Shown: positions 7,634 to 18,124, numbered from the stretch's first letter. The stretch: 64,000 nt of DNA from Thiotrichaceae bacterium (GCA_002401765.2 NVTY02000079.1:1-64000); one strand, 5' to 3'. Made by a program: numbers and translations. Notes: generated by a model not told the origin, from the letters alone.

Positions 7634-10600
7634 ATGTTTAAACTAGATTCATTAGCAAAAAAAATTGGCTTTGGTTATATCATTGTAGGCTTGATGTTGT
7701 GTTTTTCTGTGGGTACTACGGTATACCTGGTGAACGGAACCTCTCATATATCTGATGACCTGCGTGAACACCGCGTGCCAACGACGCAAGCTGGATTAAC
7801 CGTATTGGCTGGTATCAACCAGTCACTAGCGGCACTGCTTGGCTGGATGATTCTGGGGGATGAAAGATTTCTAGATGAACGTGCATTAGCCTGGGATGAA
7901 AAAATATATCATGGGCTCACTGAATTAAGTGAATTGTCTGAGCACTGGGATGAACAGGAAGATCGCGACCGGTTGACATCGATTAAAACTAAAATACGTA
8001 AGTTTGAACGTTATCAGGACGACATTGAAGATATTGCGAATAAGGAAGAGAATTTTCCAGCCATCATGTTGTTCAGCAACCAGGTAAAACCGATTGCAGA
8101 TCATTTGATTGAAAGAATTGTAGCGATTGAGACGAGAGAAGTTGTTTTTAGTATTGATGACGATAGACAACAAATCTACACTGGGCCGCTATATGAACGA
8201 GCAGTATCGCTGTTAGCCGCAACAGAAAAATTATTGGTTGAAGCTGAAGGGTATCTTTTGATTGGCAGTGAAAAATCCCTATCATCATATCATTTATCAT
8301 TAAAGCATTACTCGATGGTTTATGGTGGGTTAATACAACTGAATGATCATTCCAACGACTTAAACGAAGCATCAAAAAAAGATCTAAGGATAGCATTTCA
8401 GTTAAGTGAGCAGCTTGTTCCTTTGATAGAAGAGATGGTGAAGATACGACAAAGTGAACAATGGAATATGGCCAGTTATTGGTTACGAACCCGTGCGTCA
8501 CCTCATGCTGCTGAAATGGTTTCTCTATTAGAGTCAATTATAGATAATGCTCAAACTGCAATGAATAATCAATTTAATGAGTCTAGGCGCCAGAGTCATT
8601 TGCTAAATCGTATTGTGTGGGGTTTGTTAGTCATTGGTTTAGCCTTTTGTGCCATTATGGGTGTCATCATAACGCGTTCTGTGAGCGTGCCTATTCTGAG
8701 AACACTCGATGTTGCCGATGCTGTATCAAAGGGTGATTTTGATATTGATACTGAGTTTAAAGGCTCTAGTGAAATTGTATCGTTAGGGCGCTCACTCGGT
8801 GCCATGACCGCATCATTACGAGCGACAACGGCGGCGGCAGAAGCGGTGGCGAATGGCCAGCTTGATGTGGTAGTTGAGGTCAAAAGCGATAACGACAGAC
8901 TGGCACGATCAGTCAATAGCATGCTGGATGCGATACGAGACTCAAAAGCAGAAACTGAGCGGCAGTTAACCGCGTTAGTGGACAGTGAAAGCCGCTCAAA
9001 CAGTATTATTAATAATATGGAGGATGGCCTGGTTAATATTACAGGAGAAGGGTTAATCACTTTATTTAATCCAGCAGCTGAAAGGATATTTCAATATTCG
9101 GCAGATGAAGTCATCGGAAGAAATATTCGGATATTGGTTCCAAATCCTCATTCTGAAAAACACGACAATTACCTGTCGACATATCTTCGTACCGGTGATA
9201 GACGATTTATTGGTGCGCCACGTGATGTCGAGGCTCAGCGTAAAGACGGCTCTACATTTCCAGCATCCATTGTTGTTTCTGAGATTATAATCGGAGGTGA
9301 AAAAAACTTTATTGGAACGGTTCGTGATTTTACTAAGCAAAAACGAATAGAAGAGGATGAAATAAGAGCAAGAGAGGCACTAGAATCTGAAAAAGAAAAG
9401 CTTCTGGAGCAAGACTGGCTTAAGAGTAGTTATGCCAGCATTGTTGAGCGATTACAGGGGAGTCGTAGCTTAAAAGGTATGTGTGATGAGCTGCTGAATA
9501 CGATGTTACCGATAATGAACGCTCAGATTGGCGTGTTCTACATTAGAGATGGAGTAGATAAAGTAGAGTCAATTGAATCAAGTGGTAGTGAAGTATTTTC
9601 AATCATGTCGAGTTATGCGTATAAATATAGAAATACTTCAATCAATAAATACTCTATTGGAGAGGGGCTTGTAGGGCAGGCCGCGCTTGAACGAAAGCCC
9701 ATTGTGATACGTGATGCGCCATCTGAATTGCTTTCAATTGATACGGGGATCGGTGAAGTATCAACTGGAACAGTCATGGTACTACCTGTTTTGTTTGAGA
9801 ATGATTTACTAGGAGTGCTGGAAATTGGCGCGCTGAATGATTTTAGCTTGCTTCAGCATGAATTGCTGGAGCAAATAGTGGATAACGTGGGTGTCTTTAT
9901 CAGCACGATTGTCGCACGCTCTCGTGCAGAGCATCTGTTAGCGCTCTCTGAAGCACAGTCAAAAGTGCTCAAACAGCGTGAAAATGAGTTGAAAGAAGCG
10001 AATGTGGAAATGAAGCGAAAAACAGATGTCGCAGAGCAGGCCAATAGAACTAAATCTGAGTTTTTGGCCAACATGTCTCATGAATTGCGTACACCGCTTA
10101 ATAGTTTGCTGATTTTGGCTGAAAGTCTTTCCGTTAATCGAGATGGAAACTTAACGGATCACCAACAGGAAGCAGCGTCAATCATCTATCAAAGTGGCAG
10201 TGACCTTCTAGTGCTGATTAATGATATTTTAGATCTTGCGAAAGTCGAAGCTGGGAAAATGGTACTCAATAACGAGGTGTTCTTAATTCACGATATTGAG
10301 GCGACAATTCGAAATCAATTCGCCCATATTGCCGAGGAAAAAGGGCTTGGTTTTGAGGTCTGTTTTCTGCCAGAAGTTCCTGATGAAATGGTTGGTGATA
10401 AACAGCGTATTGAACAAGTCATTAAGAATTTTTTAAGTAATGCATTTAAGTTCACAGAAAAAGGAAGAGTGACACTAACAATCAAGGGCATGAGTGACAT
10501 CAATAGAGACTATGTCCATGCATTAGGAAATGATAATTGTATTGCATTTGAGGTTCGTGACACCGGCATTGGCATACCGAGTGAAAAACTTTCAAAGATA

Positions 10601-12145
10601 TTTAATGCTTTTGAGCAGGTAGATGGCTCAACTAGTCGTGAGTATGGCGGCACTGGTTTGGGATTGAGAATATGTGAAGAGTTAGCGATGTTATTAGGTG
10701 GAATAGTAACAGTGGATAGCGAGGTTGATGTTGGAAGTGTGTTCATAATGACTATACCGCTTGATGCAAGGTCAATTGAATCTTCGCTGTTAGATGAAAA
10801 TACCCATTCACTAGAGAAAGCATCAAATGCTAATGTAGCATCAAATAGTGGGCTGTTAAGCAGCAAAAAGAAATCGCCTGAAAAAAGTGTTTCTGATAAT
10901 TTAACAGCGCATAATCAGCGGCAGTGCATTCTGGTCGTTGAAGATGACAAACATTTCGCTGCAATTTTAGAGGCATCCATTCGAAAGGAAAATATAAGGT
11001 GTTTGACTGCGCGTGACGGAAAGAGTGCGCTTGAAATGGCGCATCAATATCTCCCCTCCGCGATTGTAATGGATATAGGCTTACCTGACATTAGTGGTAT
11101 TGAGGTGTTTGCCGAACTAAAAAGTAGCCCTGAAACAAGTCATATCCCAGTATATTTTATGTCGGTTCATGATGAGATTGACAATGAAATGCTAAAAGGT
11201 GCAGTGGGATACTTAACTAAGCCAATGTCACAGACCCAGCTTGATAGTGCATTGAATACGTTGATTGCTGCATCGAACTGTGAGCACAAAGCGATACTGG
11301 TGGTTGATGACGATACGGTTACACAGGATTATCTTGCGCCTATATTTGAACAAAAAGGTTTTGATGTTGATTTTGCGGGATCAGCCGAAGAGGCATTACG
11401 GTGCCTTGAAGAGGGGGCTTATAGTGGTATGTTGTTAGATTTAATGCTGCCGGGTATGAGTGGCTTAGAGCTATTGCAGTACATTGGTAATGACCCTTAT
11501 ATGACTCAGCCGCCGGTTGTCGTCTACTCCGCTAAAGATATGGGCGATGAGGAGCACGAGGCCTTAGCGCAATACACTCATTCCTTTGTAGCGAAGAATA
11601 GTCGCTCATCGACGAAGGTCATTAGTGACTTGCTAGCGGCATTTGAAACATCTGAGCAGCCTGGTTCGTCAGCGGTGCCTATTTCCATTGCTAGTAAAGT
11701 TGACTCTAATATTGTAAAAAATACTGCATCAGGCGTCGAGATTGATGCGATCCTCATGAATAAACACGTACTACTGGTTGACGACGATACGCGAAACATC
11801 TTTGCGCTTTCGCTGCTTCTCAAGCAGGTGGGGATGATGGTCACGATTGCCGATAACGGTAAAAAAGCACTTGAGATACTTGAAAGTAATCAATCATTCG
11901 ATATTGTGCTAATGGATATTATGATGCCAGTGATGGATGGCTATGAGGCAATCAAACGAATACGCGCACAGGATCGGTTTTTAAACCTGCCTATCATAGC
12001 GGTGACAGCAAAGGCGATGAGTGAAGATCGTGATCATTGTCTTGAGATTGGTGCAACAGATTATCTTGCTAAGCCAATCGAAGCAACTGAGTTGTTTCAT
12101 ATAATGAAAAAGAGTCTTTGTCAAAGCCTTACTGTTGAAACCTGA
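7634..12145 (+). CDS. Hybrid sensor histidine kinase with PAS, GAF and three receiver domains
   Basis: This 1503-residue inner-membrane kinase has two membrane segments (about 10-33 and 325-347) around a helical periplasmic sensor. HAMP-like linkers (346-445), a PAS domain (about 455-575) and a GAF domain (about 595-760) follow. The kinase core has His816 in ANMSHELRTPLN and an ATP lid with GTGLGLRICEE (to about 1045). Three receivers end the protein, with phospho-acceptors Asp1147 (MDIGLPD), Asp1269 (LDLMLPG) and Asp1428 (MDIMMP). All catalytic residues are present. It is a close architectural paralogue of the next gene. The signal is unknown; PAS and GAF could bind cofactors or small molecules. 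Three receivers make it a likely multi-step phosphorelay hub. Confidence 0.93.
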   Translation: MFKLDSLAKKIGFGYIIVGLMLCFSVGTTVYLVNGTSHISDDLREHRVPTTQAGLTVLAGINQSLAALLGWMILGDERFLDERALAWDEKIYHGLTELSELSEHWDEQEDRDRLTSIKTKIRKFERYQDDIEDIANKEENFPAIMLFSNQVKPIADHLIERIVAIETREVVFSIDDDRQQIYTGPLYERAVSLLAATEKLLVEAEGYLLIGSEKSLSSYHLSLKHYSMVYGGLIQLNDHSNDLNEASKKDLRIAFQLSEQLVPLIEEMVKIRQSEQWNMASYWLRTRASPHAAEMVSLLESIIDNAQTAMNNQFNESRRQSHLLNRIVWGLLVIGLAFCAIMGVIITRSVSVPILRTLDVADAVSKGDFDIDTEFKGSSEIVSLGRSLGAMTASLRATTAAAEAVANGQLDVVVEVKSDNDRLARSVNSMLDAIRDSKAETERQLTALVDSESRSNSIINNMEDGLVNITGEGLITLFNPAAERIFQYSADEVIGRNIRILVPNPHSEKHDNYLSTYLRTGDRRFIGAPRDVEAQRKDGSTFPASIVVSEIIIGGEKNFIGTVRDFTKQKRIEEDEIRAREALESEKEKLLEQDWLKSSYASIVERLQGSRSLKGMCDELLNTMLPIMNAQIGVFYIRDGVDKVESIESSGSEVFSIMSSYAYKYRNTSINKYSIGEGLVGQAALERKPIVIRDAPSELLSIDTGIGEVSTGTVMVLPVLFENDLLGVLEIGALNDFSLLQHELLEQIVDNVGVFISTIVARSRAEHLLALSEAQSKVLKQRENELKEANVEMKRKTDVAEQANRTKSEFLANMSHELRTPLNSLLILAESLSVNRDGNLTDHQQEAASIIYQSGSDLLVLINDILDLAKVEAGKMVLNNEVFLIHDIEATIRNQFAHIAEEKGLGFEVCFLPEVPDEMVGDKQRIEQVIKNFLSNAFKFTEKGRVTLTIKGMSDINRDYVHALGNDNCIAFEVRDTGIGIPSEKLSKIFNAFEQVDGSTSREYGGTGLGLRICEELAMLLGGIVTVDSEVDVGSVFIMTIPLDARSIESSLLDENTHSLEKASNANVASNSGLLSSKKKSPEKSVSDNLTAHNQRQCILVVEDDKHFAAILEASIRKENIRCLTARDGKSALEMAHQYLPSAIVMDIGLPDISGIEVFAELKSSPETSHIPVYFMSVHDEIDNEMLKGAVGYLTKPMSQTQLDSALNTLIAASNCEHKAILVVDDDTVTQDYLAPIFEQKGFDVDFAGSAEEALRCLEEGAYSGMLLDLMLPGMSGLELLQYIGNDPYMTQPPVVVYSAKDMGDEEHEALAQYTHSFVAKNSRSSTKVISDLLAAFETSEQPGSSAVPISIASKVDSNIVKNTASGVEIDAILMNKHVLLVDDDTRNIFALSLLLKQVGMMVTIADNGKKALEILESNQSFDIVLMDIMMPVMDGYEAIKRIRAQDRFLNLPIIAVTAKAMSEDRDHCLEIGATDYLAKPIEATELFHIMKKSLCQSLTVET

Positions 12146-12203
12146 TACACCAGGGTTAGCATTTCAACGTAAATTTTACCGCTAATATCACAGGGAAGTG
12201 ATG

Positions 12204-15200
12204 ATGAAATTTGGAATATCAACAAAAATAACACTTTTAGCCGTCATGTTAGTGCTGTTAACAGCCAGCTCTGTTGGGGTGATGGTTTACAAAGAAAATA
12301 ATGCGCTATTAGTTGAAAAAGAGTTGAATGATATTGTGAGTGGTATAGATCGGGAGGCAATATTGATCAAATCTGAGTTTGAAATGTTGAAAAAAGATGT
12401 TTCATTCCTTTCTAAGACACCGCCTATACAAGGTATTTTTCGCACGCTCCAGGGCCCTGATCCACTGGATGGCTCTTCTAATGAGGAGTGGCTAGATAGA
12501 CTGTCTAGTATTTTTTCAAATTTCTTATTAGAAAGGCCTGAATATACTCAGATAAGGTTTATCAGTGTTACGGACGATGGATTAGAGCTTGTCAGGGTGG
12601 AAAAGAGGGGCAGCAAGATTATCACGCTTAGAAAAAGTGAATTGCAGAATAAAGGAGAGGAGCGCTATTACACTAAAAGAATGGGGAAACATCCTGGCGA
12701 CATTTATTTCTCTAATATTACTTTGAACAAAGAGCATGGCGCTATTACTAAACCCTATTCCCCTGTGATTCTTGCAGTGGTACCTGTCTTCGATAACAAT
12801 CACGTTATGTTTGGCCTTGTTGTGATTAATATGGATTTATCGAGTATTTTTAAAGGATTTATGAATAATGCTCCAGATTTTAGTAATCATTATGTGACGA
12901 ATGATAATGGCGATTATCTTGCTCATCATGATTCTAGTAAGGTATTTGGGTTTGAATTTGACAACGAACATAAAGTGCAAACTGAATTTCCGGGTGTTGC
13001 TGGGAACTTTGGTACGAGTAATATATCGTGGGGTGTTGAAAAGGGGGTGGTTTCTATCAGGGATACACATAGTATCTTGCGATTTATCCCTGTTAGATAC
13101 GATCAGAACGAAATATCCTCAATTATATACCTTGGTGTTTCAACCTCACTTGAGAATGCCTATAAAAATGTAGAGATTGTCCGAGATAAAAGCATCTTAC
13201 TTGGCATGTCTTTGATTATAGTTGGGGTGGTGTTAGCGATACTATTTTCTAGAATGATCACTCGACCATTGACGCAAATCATTAGTGCTACAAAACGATA
13301 TGGTAGGGGTGATTATTCAGCCCCATTGCCAACGGATTGTGGTGGTGAAATAGGGACGCTTTCAACGGTCATAAAAACAATGGGTGAGGAGGTCGATAAG
13401 CGTAATAAAGAGATTATTAATAGTGAAAAAATAATGAAATCAATAGTCAGTAATGCGGTTGACGGGATTGTCACTATTGATGAGAACTGTCAAGTTTTAA
13501 CCTTTAATGCCGCATGTGAAAAGATATTTGGATTTCGTAGAGAAGAAATTATTGGGTCAAATATTTCGATTCTTATGAGTGAAGGTGGCGCTGGTAATAA
13601 GCTTGATCTGGAGGAATATTTTTCTGATGCTAGTAAAAAAATACTGGGTCAAAAATTTAATGTTAATGGTGAACGAAAAAACAGAGACAAATTTCCATTA
13701 AATATTTCGGTAAGCGAGATGGATCTGGACAGTGATCGTAATTTTGTTGTTATGATGAGGGATGTGACAGAGGAAAATAAGGCGAAGGAAGAGTTATTGC
13801 AGTATCGAGATCATCTCGAAGAGTTGATTGAAGAGCAGGTGGTTGACCTGAATATCGCTAAAGATCTTGCCGAAAATGCAAATATTGCTAAGTCAGAATT
13901 TCTAGCGAATATGTCTCACGAGCTTCGCACTCCGCTTAATAGTCTTTTAATCCTAGCCGAAAATTTGGTTGATAATAAGGACGGCAATCTAACATCCAGT
14001 CAGCTTGAAGCGGCAACGATAATACATCACTCTGGCAAAGATTTATTGGTACTGATTAATGACATTCTTGATCTTGCCAAGATAGAGTCAGGGAAATATA
14101 TAGTCAATAATGAAAGGTTTTTTATAGCGAGTCTTATTGAGGAAATTAAAGCACAGTTTACTCCTATTGCTAGTGGCAAAGGACTGTATTTTAAAATAAG
14201 CATTGATGATAATGTTCCTAAAGAACTGGTCTCGGATAGGCAGAGGATTAGCCAAATTCTTAAGAATTTTTCTAGTAATGCATTTAAGTTTACCCATCAA
14301 GGTGGGGTTGAACTTTCAGTTAAAATATCACTAAGCTCATCAGCGGTCTTGTTCAGTGTTAAAGACAGTGGCATTGGCATTCCGGATGATAAGCTGCAGT
14401 CAGTGTTTATGTCCTTTGTTCAGGTAGATGGGACTACAAGCCGAGAATACGGTGGTACTGGGCTCGGGCTCTCTATTTCGACAGAGATGGCGAAGCTTAT
14501 TGGTGGTGAAATTGCGCTTGAAAGCGATGGCTCTGGTAGTGTGTTTAGCCTTTCCGTCCCTTGCGATGTTAACGTGGCCGCGCCCATAATGACAGAACAA
14601 TCCACGTTGCCTCCTAACGATATCAAAAGTATAAGCAACGATATTGTCTCACTTAAAAATGAAGCGTTATTCAAGGATGATCGTTCGATCATTGTTGAGG
14701 ACGATGATGTGGTGTTGATCATTGAAGATGATCCGCACTTTGCCAGAATACTGTATGCATCAACTCATCTAAAAGGTTTTAAATGTCTTATTTCTAATAA
14801 TGGGATTGACGGCATTGCACTGGCGTTAGACTACAAGCCTGATGCGATTATACTGGATATTGGACTCCCTGATATTAGTGGTTTAGAGGTTTTTGAAAAG
14901 CTGCATTACAAAAAAGAAACGCGTGATATCCCCGTCTATTTTATCTCCGTCCATGACGAGCAAAAAGACCTTCTTGAAAAAGGCGCGGTTGGCTATTTGA
15001 CGAAACCCATCACGCAAGAGCAGCTTGATGGGGTGATAGATGATATAAAAACGATGTCAAGTGCCAAGGTAAAGGATATTTTAATTGTTGAGGATGACAT
15101 TCCAATGCAACACTACCTGACGCTTTTATTTTATCATAAAGGGATCAATGTAGTGGCTGTTGATAATGCCGAAGATGCATTGGAGGCATTAAAAACCAGG

Positions 15201-15926
15201 CGTTTTTGTGGAATGATGTTGGATCTTATGCTGCCAGGTATGTCTGGTCTAGATCTGCTGGATATTGTTTCTGATGATGTCAATATCATTCAACCGCCGG
15301 TTATGATCTATTCAGGAAAGGATGTGACGGATGAAGAGCGTGAAAGGCTTCAAAAATACACGGATACATTCATCAAAAAGCAAGATGGACCGGATCAATT
15401 ACTGAAGGATGTATTAGACACATTTTCTGGTGAGAATTATATTCTAGACATGGATACAAGTGGCAATTTCAGTGAATTTGAAAAAGATGATGTTTCACAT
15501 ATGGAGGTGGGTAAGGTTATGAATAATTTATTTAAAGGGATGACTGCACTATTAGTCGATGATGATAAGCGGAATACCTTTGCATTGTCATTTATATTAA
15601 ATCAGGCCGGATTTGAGACGATTCTAGCTGAAGATGGTCAGCAGGCACTGGATGCGTTAGATAAAAACCCTGATGTTGATATTGTATTAATGGATATCAT
15701 GATGCCTGTGATGGACGGCTATGAGGCGATAGAGCGTATTCGGCAGCAGTCTCGGTTTGAGTCGTTGCCCGTTCTCGCTGTGACGGCCAAGGCGATGAAA
15801 GAGGACCGCGATAAATGTTTAAAAATCGGAGCCACAGATTATTTACCCAAGCCGATAGAGGCACGTAGATTGTTTACAATAATGGAATCATGCCTTAATC
15901 TTGAAGAAGAAAAAATAAGCGTTTAG
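12204..15926 (+). CDS. Hybrid sensor histidine kinase with periplasmic sensor, PAS and three receivers
   Basis: This is the paralogue of the preceding kinase (1240 residues from ATG 12204, placed seven bases after AGGGA; GTG 12198 and ATG 12201 are alternatives). It has a first membrane helix at about 8-28, a periplasmic domain of about 295 residues that looks like a double Cache fold, a second helix (about 330-350), HAMP, and PAS (about 405-530). The HisKA domain has His572 in ANMSHELRTPLN, and the ATPase has GTGLGLSIS. Receivers have Asp885, Asp1007 and Asp1164. It lacks the GAF domain of its neighbour and has a different sensor, while the kinase and receiver halves are clearly similar. Fifty-odd bases separate the genes, so they are likely cotranscribed. 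Confidence 0.92.
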   Translation: MKFGISTKITLLAVMLVLLTASSVGVMVYKENNALLVEKELNDIVSGIDREAILIKSEFEMLKKDVSFLSKTPPIQGIFRTLQGPDPLDGSSNEEWLDRLSSIFSNFLLERPEYTQIRFISVTDDGLELVRVEKRGSKIITLRKSELQNKGEERYYTKRMGKHPGDIYFSNITLNKEHGAITKPYSPVILAVVPVFDNNHVMFGLVVINMDLSSIFKGFMNNAPDFSNHYVTNDNGDYLAHHDSSKVFGFEFDNEHKVQTEFPGVAGNFGTSNISWGVEKGVVSIRDTHSILRFIPVRYDQNEISSIIYLGVSTSLENAYKNVEIVRDKSILLGMSLIIVGVVLAILFSRMITRPLTQIISATKRYGRGDYSAPLPTDCGGEIGTLSTVIKTMGEEVDKRNKEIINSEKIMKSIVSNAVDGIVTIDENCQVLTFNAACEKIFGFRREEIIGSNISILMSEGGAGNKLDLEEYFSDASKKILGQKFNVNGERKNRDKFPLNISVSEMDLDSDRNFVVMMRDVTEENKAKEELLQYRDHLEELIEEQVVDLNIAKDLAENANIAKSEFLANMSHELRTPLNSLLILAENLVDNKDGNLTSSQLEAATIIHHSGKDLLVLINDILDLAKIESGKYIVNNERFFIASLIEEIKAQFTPIASGKGLYFKISIDDNVPKELVSDRQRISQILKNFSSNAFKFTHQGGVELSVKISLSSSAVLFSVKDSGIGIPDDKLQSVFMSFVQVDGTTSREYGGTGLGLSISTEMAKLIGGEIALESDGSGSVFSLSVPCDVNVAAPIMTEQSTLPPNDIKSISNDIVSLKNEALFKDDRSIIVEDDDVVLIIEDDPHFARILYASTHLKGFKCLISNNGIDGIALALDYKPDAIILDIGLPDISGLEVFEKLHYKKETRDIPVYFISVHDEQKDLLEKGAVGYLTKPITQEQLDGVIDDIKTMSSAKVKDILIVEDDIPMQHYLTLLFYHKGINVVAVDNAEDALEALKTRRFCGMMLDLMLPGMSGLDLLDIVSDDVNIIQPPVMIYSGKDVTDEERERLQKYTDTFIKKQDGPDQLLKDVLDTFSGENYILDMDTSGNFSEFEKDDVSHMEVGKVMNNLFKGMTALLVDDDKRNTFALSFILNQAGFETILAEDGQQALDALDKNPDVDIVLMDIMMPVMDGYEAIERIRQQSRFESLPVLAVTAKAMKEDRDKCLKIGATDYLPKPIEARRLFTIMESCLNLEEEKISV

Positions 15927-15935
15927 GAGCCGGAT

Positions 15936-17141
15936 ATGAAGCAGTCAGTAGAGCGTTATGATGATGAAGAGCTGTTAACTATTGAAAGAAAATCTCGCCC
16001 TAAAATTCTAGTGGTTGATGATATTAGGGCGAATTTAATCGCAATTGAGCATGTATTGTCAGATCTTGATGTTGAGTTAATTACTACAACTGACCCCTAT
16101 GAAGCTTTAACGTATACATTTAAGTATGATTTTGCCTTGGCCCTTGTCGATGTACAAATGCCAAAATTAGATGGTTACCAGGCTGCTGAAATGATGAAGT
16201 CATCAGAGCATAGTCGGCAAATTCCTATAGTCTTTGTTACCGCGAACTCACTGGATGAAAGTAACGTTATTCGAGGCTATGATGTGGGCGCTGTAGACTA
16301 TATCACTAAACCATTAAATCCCTTTATACTGCGCAGTAAGGTGAACGTATTTATTGATTTGTACAATAATAAACTGGCTTTAGCTGAATTGAATAGTCAG
16401 CTTGAAACAGCACGTCACACGGCTGAAGATGCTAGCAAGCTAAAGAGTACACTGCTTGCTAGTATGTCATCTGCGCTAAAAACACCTATGCATTCAATTA
16501 TAGGAATGACAGATATGGGTATCATTAATATTGATAAATGGGATAAACCGAGGCAAGTGGACAACCTAAGGGAGATTAATAGTGATAGCCGCTCATTATT
16601 ATTGTTGCTTAATGATATTGTTGATCTTTCAAAGCTTGAAGCGGGTCTGATGGCGTTTGATCTGTCATCTAATGAGATGGTTTCAGTTGTCAGTGATGTT
16701 GTAAAATCACTGAAACCATTAATGCATGAAAAAAGTATCAATATTGAAATTAATTCGAGCCATGAAAATATTGCAGTTGATTTCGATGTCGCACGGATTG
16801 GTCAGGTTGTGCTGAATTTTCTATCCAATGCGATTAAGCAGTCATCTGTGAATGGACAAATCCAAATATCAATATCTAACTGTAGTGGTGAAGATGATGT
16901 CTCTAAAGCTGTGCGGGTATCAATTGCAGACTGCGGCGGTGGTGTTCCAGAGCTATTGATGGATAGTATCTTTGATAAATTCAAGAATGATAAAAGTAAT
17001 GATAATGAAAGTGGTGCTGGTTTAGGGCTGGCTATCTGTAAAGAAATAATATACCGCCATAATGGCAAGATCTGGGCTGAAAACATCCCCGATGGTGGCG
17101 CTGTATTTTCATTTGAGATACCCATTAAGCATGTTCAATAG
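15936..17141 (+). CDS. Receiver-histidine-kinase-like protein with no phospho-acceptor histidine
   Basis: This soluble 401-residue protein has an N-terminal receiver (about 18-140, Asp72 in LVDVQMPKLDG), a HisKA-like helical hairpin and an ATPase domain with LSNAIKQS (N box), DCGGGVPE and GAGLGLAICKE. In the H box the usual MSHELRTP is MSSALKTP, so Ser179 replaces the phosphorylated histidine and the following Glu is Ala. The ATP site looks intact. AGGAG overlapping the upstream stop sets the start, and only nine bases separate it from the upstream kinase gene. It may be a pseudokinase that scaffolds or allosterically controls the two hybrid kinases. Confidence 0.85.
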   Translation: MKQSVERYDDEELLTIERKSRPKILVVDDIRANLIAIEHVLSDLDVELITTTDPYEALTYTFKYDFALALVDVQMPKLDGYQAAEMMKSSEHSRQIPIVFVTANSLDESNVIRGYDVGAVDYITKPLNPFILRSKVNVFIDLYNNKLALAELNSQLETARHTAEDASKLKSTLLASMSSALKTPMHSIIGMTDMGIINIDKWDKPRQVDNLREINSDSRSLLLLLNDIVDLSKLEAGLMAFDLSSNEMVSVVSDVVKSLKPLMHEKSINIEINSSHENIAVDFDVARIGQVVLNFLSNAIKQSSVNGQIQISISNCSGEDDVSKAVRVSIADCGGGVPELLMDSIFDKFKNDKSNDNESGAGLGLAICKEIIYRHNGKIWAENIPDGGAVFSFEIPIKHVQ

Positions 17142-17173
17142 ACAGAAATCTAGCTGGTTTATGAGCTGATTTT

Positions 17174-17365
17174 ATGTTTTTAATTCATTATGAGGGCTTT
17201 GCACGAGAACTAGCTTTCGTTTCAGCAAGGCATCAATGGTCAAAAAATGGAGTTTACACGAAATATAGTGATTTTTTTGAGGCCATTTATAGCGCTGCCG
17301 GCGCGGAAAATAGGTTCGAGCAGCGGTCTCATTATAATGATGAGAGATCAAATGAATTATTATAG
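17174..17365 (+). CDS. Short hypothetical protein
   Basis: This 63-residue frame lies in the 230-base gap between the pseudokinase and Hpt genes and ends ten bases before the Hpt start. No convincing ribosome-binding site precedes its ATG, and no family was recognised. The composition is ordinary, with FEAIYSAAGAENRF near the middle. It may be a translated spacer or a chance frame. Confidence 0.25.
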   Translation: MFLIHYEGFARELAFVSARHQWSKNGVYTKYSDFFEAIYSAAGAENRFEQRSHYNDERSNELL

Positions 17366-17374
17366 GGGGGCATA

Positions 17375-18106
17375 ATGGATGAAACTGCACTTATTGAAGG
17401 CCTTGGCAATGATTTTGCGCAAGACCTTGTGGATAGCCGTATAACACTATTCCATAACTATCTATTGGAGCTGGAACGTCATGGAAGCGATATTGATTTG
17501 GGGCTTTATGAAGAGGTGTTTCGTCGTTTTCATGGTGCAAAAGGAACGGGTGGAATTTATGGTATGTATTGTGTTACGACGGTTTTTCATCAGTTAGAGA
17601 ATTTGCTGACGATAATCAGCTCGCCTGACAATGGTAATCATCGAGATATATTCTTAAAAATGCACAGTGAATTAGATTTGGTTGAAAAAATGGCACGTGC
17701 ATGGCTCGGTGGCGAGCGTGATCTTAGAGCTATATTTCAAGAAGGAAAGGCCTCCATGCACGCTAATGAATTTGCATTGGTACTGGAACCACTCAAAAGT
17801 GTGTCGAACCAAATTTTTGCGGTGTTAGAGGATAATGGTTATGAAACGACATTAGTGAGCGATGGTATGGAGGCCATGCAATCACTGCTGCTCCGACATT
17901 ATGATTTGTTTATTACATCTGAGCAAAATAGATTTATCAATGGATCTGAGTTGATTGGTTTTATAAAAATCACGCCGCGATTTGCGAATGTAAAAACAGT
18001 TTATCTTGCAACAGAGCGAAAGAATAAATGGGCAGTGTGCGCGCCCGACATCATCATAAAAAAAGATAGCTCGCTGCTTGATACCCTTGATTGTGCGATT
18101 GCATGA
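17375..18106 (+). CDS. Hpt phosphotransfer protein with a degenerate receiver domain
   Basis: The 243-residue protein starts with a helical Hpt domain whose site FHGAKGTGG places the phospho-histidine at His53. The second half (about 130-240) has receiver-like spacing, but the strand that should end in the acceptor aspartate reads DLFITSEQN, with Ser182 at that position. GGGGGG lies ahead of the ATG. As the only Hpt protein in the block it is the obvious shuttle between the hybrid-kinase receivers and the CheY-like protein encoded 18 bases downstream; the dead receiver could dock a partner. Confidence 0.8.
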   Translation: MDETALIEGLGNDFAQDLVDSRITLFHNYLLELERHGSDIDLGLYEEVFRRFHGAKGTGGIYGMYCVTTVFHQLENLLTIISSPDNGNHRDIFLKMHSELDLVEKMARAWLGGERDLRAIFQEGKASMHANEFALVLEPLKSVSNQIFAVLEDNGYETTLVSDGMEAMQSLLLRHYDLFITSEQNRFINGSELIGFIKITPRFANVKTVYLATERKNKWAVCAPDIIIKKDSSLLDTLDCAIA

Positions 18107-18124
18107 GCAGGCAGGGAGCTGATT

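Noticed and set aside
12837-13173. Short frames on both strands inside the second hybrid kinase
   Set aside because: They lie within the sensor domain of a clearly coding gene and have no motifs or ribosome sites.
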